Positions 60,796 through 64,000 of a DNA stretch of 64,000 nucleotides are shown here, in pieces. The stretch's first letter is position 1, and each line of letters starts with the position of its first letter. The position numbers and the translations under genes were made by a program. Source of the DNA: an uncultured bacterium (GTDB lineage Bacteria; Planctomycetota; UBA1135; UBA2386); NCBI GenBank assembly GCA_937906475.1, contig CALCZA010000054.1:1-64000 (forward strand). The letters are read 5' to 3'. The notes beneath the pieces were generated by a model, which had not been told where the DNA came from, did no database searches, and worked only from the letters and a program-made list of their open reading frames with translations.

Positions 60796-60851
60796 TTCGT
60801 CCGCCCAAGTTCTGTCCTTCGATCCTCAGCCCGCAGATCTTCTGATCTTCT

Positions 60852-60887
60852 AGGTCACCGGGCCGCAATTCAGCCCCGGTCAGACCT
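60852..60887 (+). terminator. Hairpin that may terminate the Trm112-like gene
   Basis: AGGTC-ACCGGG / CCCGGT-CA-GACCT (11 bp, two-base bulge, 12-nt loop) followed by TTTA, between the Trm112-like and PpiD-like genes. Confidence 0.4.
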
Positions 60888-60966
60888 TTAGATTGCCGAT
60901 AGAGCCAAATCTGCCTTCGTGGCCCTCGCGGCAAACGTCTGACCCAGTAATCTCCTTCGCTCTGCA

Positions 60967-63357
60967 ATGTCGACCACTCCCGAAGAGTCGCAGGACACTC
61001 CTGCTCCCGAACCCGATTTCGATGAACTGACTGGTGTCTACGGCTTCTTCCGCCGTCACCAGATGAAGCTGCTCTACACGGCTGGCTTGTTCACCTTGCT
61101 GACGTTCTCGATCGGCGGATCTATCCAAGGTCTAGTCGGAGGAATCTTCAACAAGGACCGTGAGCGGGCGACGATCAGCGTCAACGGCGAGCGCGTCAAG
61201 TTGACGGATGAGGACTACACCTACGGCAGTCGGCTGTCCCGCAACGCGCGTGCGCTTCCATACGGAGTGATGCTGCAGGTGTTGCCTGGCGAAGGTGGCA
61301 GCAGCGAACTCAGCGAAGTGTTGGCGATCATGCGTCGCGCGGCCATCGCCGAAGGCATTGAGCCGTCGCTGAAGGAAGTCGATCGCGCCATCGAGGCAAC
61401 GCGCGAGGAATACAAGTCGGAGTCGGCTGCGCAGTTGGCCGTCAACGGCGGCTTTGGCTCGCTCGCTGATTACCGACAAGTCGTTTTGGAAGCGATGCGC
61501 GTTGGCATGTTTACGCGTCTGCAGTTGCTGGCGCTCGATACCAGCGATGCGGAAGCTATGCGTCAGGGCCTTCTCCATAAGGAGAAGGTTTCGTTCAAGG
61601 TCGCGACCTACGATGAGAAGGCGCGCCAGGAAGAGATGAAGGAGAAGTCGGAATTGACCGACGACGACCTCAAGAAATGGCTCGACGATCAGACGGTCAT
61701 TGAGAAAGGGCGTATGAGCGCCTTCGATCTGCCGACCGTGAAGCTGCGCTTCGCTGGTCTTCTGTGGGGCGAAGGACAGTTCAACCCGGAAGAGTGGGCC
61801 GAAGGCGTGCTCGCCGCCTACCCGATCACCGACGACCAGCTGAAGACCTACTACGACGCCGACAAGGAGTTCTTCAAAATTGAAGACAAGGACGAGTACC
61901 GTCTGTTCGAAGACGAGACTGTCAAGGCGGAGTTGACGCGCATGGTGCAAGCCGAGCGTGTCATGCTCGACCTCAACACCAAGTTGAAGGCCGCGCAACT
62001 CGCCGTTGTGCAGCCGCTGAGCGACACCGTCGCCACCAATCAAAACGACTACAACACCGCGCAGCAGACCAAGCGCACGGCGATGCAGGCGCAGGCTTTG
62101 AAGGATCGCGACCTGAACATTAAGGAAGCCGAGCTCGCGAAGGATGTAGAGAACGCCGACCTGAAGGCCTCGGTTGAGGCTCTGAAGGCCGAATTGGCGC
62201 CTCTGAAGGTTGCCTTTACGGGGGCAGAAGCGGCCGAGACAGCCATGAAGACGGCGTTGGAAGTTGCTCGGGCGGCTGAAGAAGCGGCTCGCGTAGGCTT
62301 CGATTTCGTCGCCGAGTTCAACAAGCTCGTCGAAGGCAAGAGCGGCTTCGTGCACAAGGCGCTCGACAAGCAGGTCACCGCGGAAGAGCTTAAAGACCTC
62401 GACGCACTCGGACTCGAACTTGGTTACTGGGAACGTTCGATGGTTGCCACCAGCCTTCGCAGCGTCGGCGGTATTGGCAATGGCCCAGGCCGCACCTACA
62501 AGGCCTCGATCATCTATCAAGCGCTCGAGATGGAAGCCCAGCCGCTCAAGGCCTGGGAAGATCTCAAGCCACTGTGTGAGGATGTCTACTACACCGAGAA
62601 GGCTGTTGCCGAAGGTCGCGAGAAGACCACGGCGATGGCCGACGCGCTGCTGCGCCTCGCGAAGGAGAAGATCCCTGAGTTCCTCGCCGAGCGTGAAGCG
62701 GAGCGCCAAGGGCGCATCGACACGATGGTCACCGAATGGGAGGCCGGAGTGACGGATGACGTTGCCAAGTCGAAGGAGATGCTGAAGACTCCGAACCTTG
62801 GCACCAAGGCCACGCAGGCCTGGCAAACGAAGCTCGAACGAAAGCAGCGCGAACTCGAAGGCAAGGCACAGCGAGTCGACATGATCGGCATGCAGGTCGA
62901 GCGTGAGATCAAGGGCGAGATCAAGGAAGAGGCAACCAAGTTCTTCGCCGAGGTGCTCGACGCCGCAGCTGCGGAAGTTGGCTACACGGTGACCGAGTTC
63001 GGTCCGTTCCCGCGCTTCCTGGTCCAGCGTCCGCGCTTTGATGAGGACTACGACGAGACGGTTGTCTACACGTTCACGAACCACAGCGAGATGCAGGCCG
63101 GTGACGCCATTGGTCCGGTCGCGGACGGTGCCGAGCGTCGCTCGCACGTCATCACGTGCAAGAGTGTTGTGCCGCTGACCGCCGACGACTTGACTCGTCG
63201 CGAGTTCGAATCCATCCGCAAGCGCTTCGTGGGCCGGCAGAGTGGCAACGGCCAAAGCTTCGCCTTCACCAAGGAAGCGCTTGAGGCTCGTTATCAGCTT
63301 GAGCGCCCCGCGGTAGAGCAGCCGGAAGCGGGCAGTAAGGGCAGCCAAGACGAGTAA
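60967..63357 (+). CDS. PpiD/SurA-like membrane-anchored periplasmic protein
   Basis: A 796-residue protein. A short cytoplasmic start, one membrane helix (about 37-57), then a SurA-N-like part (ISVNGERVKLTDEDY, about 68-83, and SLKEVDRAIEATREEY), a middle coiled-coil (about 325-460 with Ala/Lys/Glu repeats), and a C-terminal part with RRSHVITCKSVVPLTADDL. The order resembles PpiD: membrane anchor, SurA-type chaperone arms, and an internal segment in place of the parvulin domain; no clear parvulin motif is seen. It probably assists folding of exported proteins. ATG 60967 is taken; no strong ribosome site. Confidence 0.7.
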   Translation: MSTTPEESQDTPAPEPDFDELTGVYGFFRRHQMKLLYTAGLFTLLTFSIGGSIQGLVGGIFNKDRERATISVNGERVKLTDEDYTYGSRLSRNARALPYGVMLQVLPGEGGSSELSEVLAIMRRAAIAEGIEPSLKEVDRAIEATREEYKSESAAQLAVNGGFGSLADYRQVVLEAMRVGMFTRLQLLALDTSDAEAMRQGLLHKEKVSFKVATYDEKARQEEMKEKSELTDDDLKKWLDDQTVIEKGRMSAFDLPTVKLRFAGLLWGEGQFNPEEWAEGVLAAYPITDDQLKTYYDADKEFFKIEDKDEYRLFEDETVKAELTRMVQAERVMLDLNTKLKAAQLAVVQPLSDTVATNQNDYNTAQQTKRTAMQAQALKDRDLNIKEAELAKDVENADLKASVEALKAELAPLKVAFTGAEAAETAMKTALEVARAAEEAARVGFDFVAEFNKLVEGKSGFVHKALDKQVTAEELKDLDALGLELGYWERSMVATSLRSVGGIGNGPGRTYKASIIYQALEMEAQPLKAWEDLKPLCEDVYYTEKAVAEGREKTTAMADALLRLAKEKIPEFLAEREAERQGRIDTMVTEWEAGVTDDVAKSKEMLKTPNLGTKATQAWQTKLERKQRELEGKAQRVDMIGMQVEREIKGEIKEEATKFFAEVLDAAAAEVGYTVTEFGPFPRFLVQRPRFDEDYDETVVYTFTNHSEMQAGDAIGPVADGAERRSHVITCKSVVPLTADDLTRREFESIRKRFVGRQSGNGQSFAFTKEALEARYQLERPAVEQPEAGSKGSQDE

Positions 63358-63441
63358 GGAGGCGGTGCCGAGCACCCCAGACGCCCGCTGACGGCGTTGC
63401 ACGGTTGCCTGGCGACCGCCGGCTGCGCAACGCGAATCCTC

Positions 63442-63460
63442 AGCGGGGCGACGCCCCGCT
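63442..63460. terminator. GC-rich palindromic hairpin, possible bidirectional terminator
   Basis: AGCGGGGC-GAC-GCCCCGCT, an 8-bp perfect stem, in the gap between the PpiD-like gene and the convergent methyltransferase gene. No T-run on either side, so terminator function is only suggested. The rest of 63358-63597 has nothing coding. Confidence 0.4.
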
Positions 63461-63597
63461 TCCGAGCGGCTTGCTTGTGCGCCTTGCCAGCGTGCGCCTG
63501 GAGCGCCCATCGTTTTGCGCCGCGGCCGTGACGGAGGCGGGCCGTGTGAACTGCTGGCCGATTTACTGTGGCCTAGTGGGCGGGCTTGGTTCCTGGC

Positions 63598-64000
63598 CTA
63601 CTTCGGTTCCGCGATGACGATGATTTCGTCGTGGGGGTTGATGTAGAGGTTGCAGGCTTTGAGGAGGCCTAGGGGTTTGGCTAGGAGTCCTGGGATCTTG
63701 CCTAGGCGGCCAGCTCGTTCGGCTAGGAAGGCGAACGAGACGTACTTGCCGGCGTAGGCGGAGCCGCAGGTTAGGACCTTGTAGCCACAGTCGGAGAGCA
63801 GCCGGTCGATGGTCTGAGGGTTGAAGTGATAGAGATGCTCGTCGTGCTTGTAGTGGTGCCAGCGCTTGCCGAGTTTGTTGGCTAGGCGGGACTCGACGTT
63901 TTGGGTCTCTAGCAGCAGTTTGCCGCCTGGCTTGATCAGCTTGAGGATGCTGCTGAGCAGAGCTTGGGGGTCTGGGACGTGCTCGATGACGTCCCAGATT
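63598..64000 (-). CDS. SAM-dependent methyltransferase, class I (partial, 5' end missing)
   Basis: The last 133 codons of a leftward gene whose start lies beyond the window. Visible are WDVIEHVPDP, LLSSILKLIKPGGKLLLET (the usual helix and strand 5 of class I methyltransferases), and YHFNPQTIDRLLSDCGYKV. The acceptor is unknown; proteins of this build often sit with glycan genes. Seven of about twenty leucines are CTA and none is TTG, unlike the rest of the window, so a foreign origin or special codon use is likely. Confidence 0.8.
   Translation of the reverse strand, partial: IWDVIEHVPDPQALLSSILKLIKPGGKLLLETQNVESRLANKLGKRWHHYKHDEHLYHFNPQTIDRLLSDCGYKVLTCGSAYAGKYVSFAFLAERAGRLGKIPGLLAKPLGLLKACNLYINPHDEIIVIAEPK

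Noticed and set aside
61132-63510. A long open frame (about 790 codons) on the - strand opposite the PpiD-like gene
   Set aside because: It lies exactly antisense to a well-supported gene, and its composition is the mirror of that gene's codon pattern in GC-rich DNA. No start signal or domain is seen.

Overview
The window is about 64 kb of GC-rich (by eye, low 60s percent), densely coding bacterial DNA. The cell looks Gram-negative in type: there are ADP-heptose genes (hldE and a second RfaE2-like gene), many predicted lipoproteins, a Tat translocase gene, a PpiD/SurA-like periplasmic protein and a polysaccharide gene cluster. Very short EF-Ts, a TatC with an enlarged first periplasmic loop, ribosomal protein S2 with a long low-complexity tail, eukaryotic-like kinase and PP2C genes, and a sigma-54 activator would fit a PVC-group bacterium, most likely Planctomycetota. 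That placement is inference; the window has no 16S gene to confirm it.

Layout. 1-3.4 kb: the Gly-rich end of one gene, a HyuB-type hydantoinase subunit, a lipoprotein, and a leftward unknown gene. 3.5-6.3 kb: purA-uppS-cdsA (purine, cell-wall lipid carrier and phospholipid synthesis). 6.4-9.5 kb: a sarcosine-oxidase-like flavoenzyme, an ABM-domain lipoprotein and a secreted amidohydrolase. 9.7-13.7 kb: phoH-ybeY, a FliA/WhiG-type sigma factor, lysA and a small lipoprotein. 13.7-17.6 kb: a NifU-like scaffold, a GAF-AAA+-Fis sigma-54 activator, and a secreted unknown protein preceded by a canonical -24/-12 (sigma-54) promoter. 17.6-18.07 kb: a non-coding stretch holding two tandem, covarying three-way-junction RNA elements. 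18.07-20.96 kb: a Lon protease with an acidic GDS-repeat head and a histone-H1-like lysine tail. 21-26.6 kb: nth, a SUFU-domain protein, a deoxyhypusine-synthase-like protein, hldE and a stand-alone nucleotidyltransferase. 26.8-32.6 kb: a TPR-thioredoxin-fold protein, an RfaE2-like adenylyltransferase, a secreted HExxH protease, a HAD phosphatase and a lipoprotein. 32.8-40.3 kb: five family-2 and one family-4 glycosyltransferases plus a PIG-L deacetylase, most overlapping by 4-8 bp. 40.3-42.2 kb, leftward: coaE and a Rho paralogue whose ATPase motifs are destroyed. 42.4-46.2 kb: a coiled-coil membrane protein with a strong terminator, then tatC-cinA. 46.2-52.3 kb: a membrane Ser/Thr kinase, a lipoprotein and a membrane PP2C phosphatase, all overlapping. 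52.4-56.3 kb: a type II secretion/pilus F protein, a histidine kinase and a pseudo-receiver diguanylate cyclase. 56.6-60.4 kb: rpsB-tsf-pyrH-frr and tRNA-Lys(UUU). 60.5-64 kb: a Trm112-like protein, a PpiD-like protein and a partial methyltransferase with foreign-looking leucine codons.

The most promising undescribed item is the tandem RNA element upstream of lon: paired positions change together between the two copies, an 18-nt loop is nearly invariant, and the G-U pairs work on only one strand. Next come the Walker-A-less Rho paralogue, the sigma-54 activator/promoter pair, the Lon with charged tails, and the kinase-lipoprotein-phosphatase operon whose kinase carries a formylglycine-enzyme-like domain outside the membrane.
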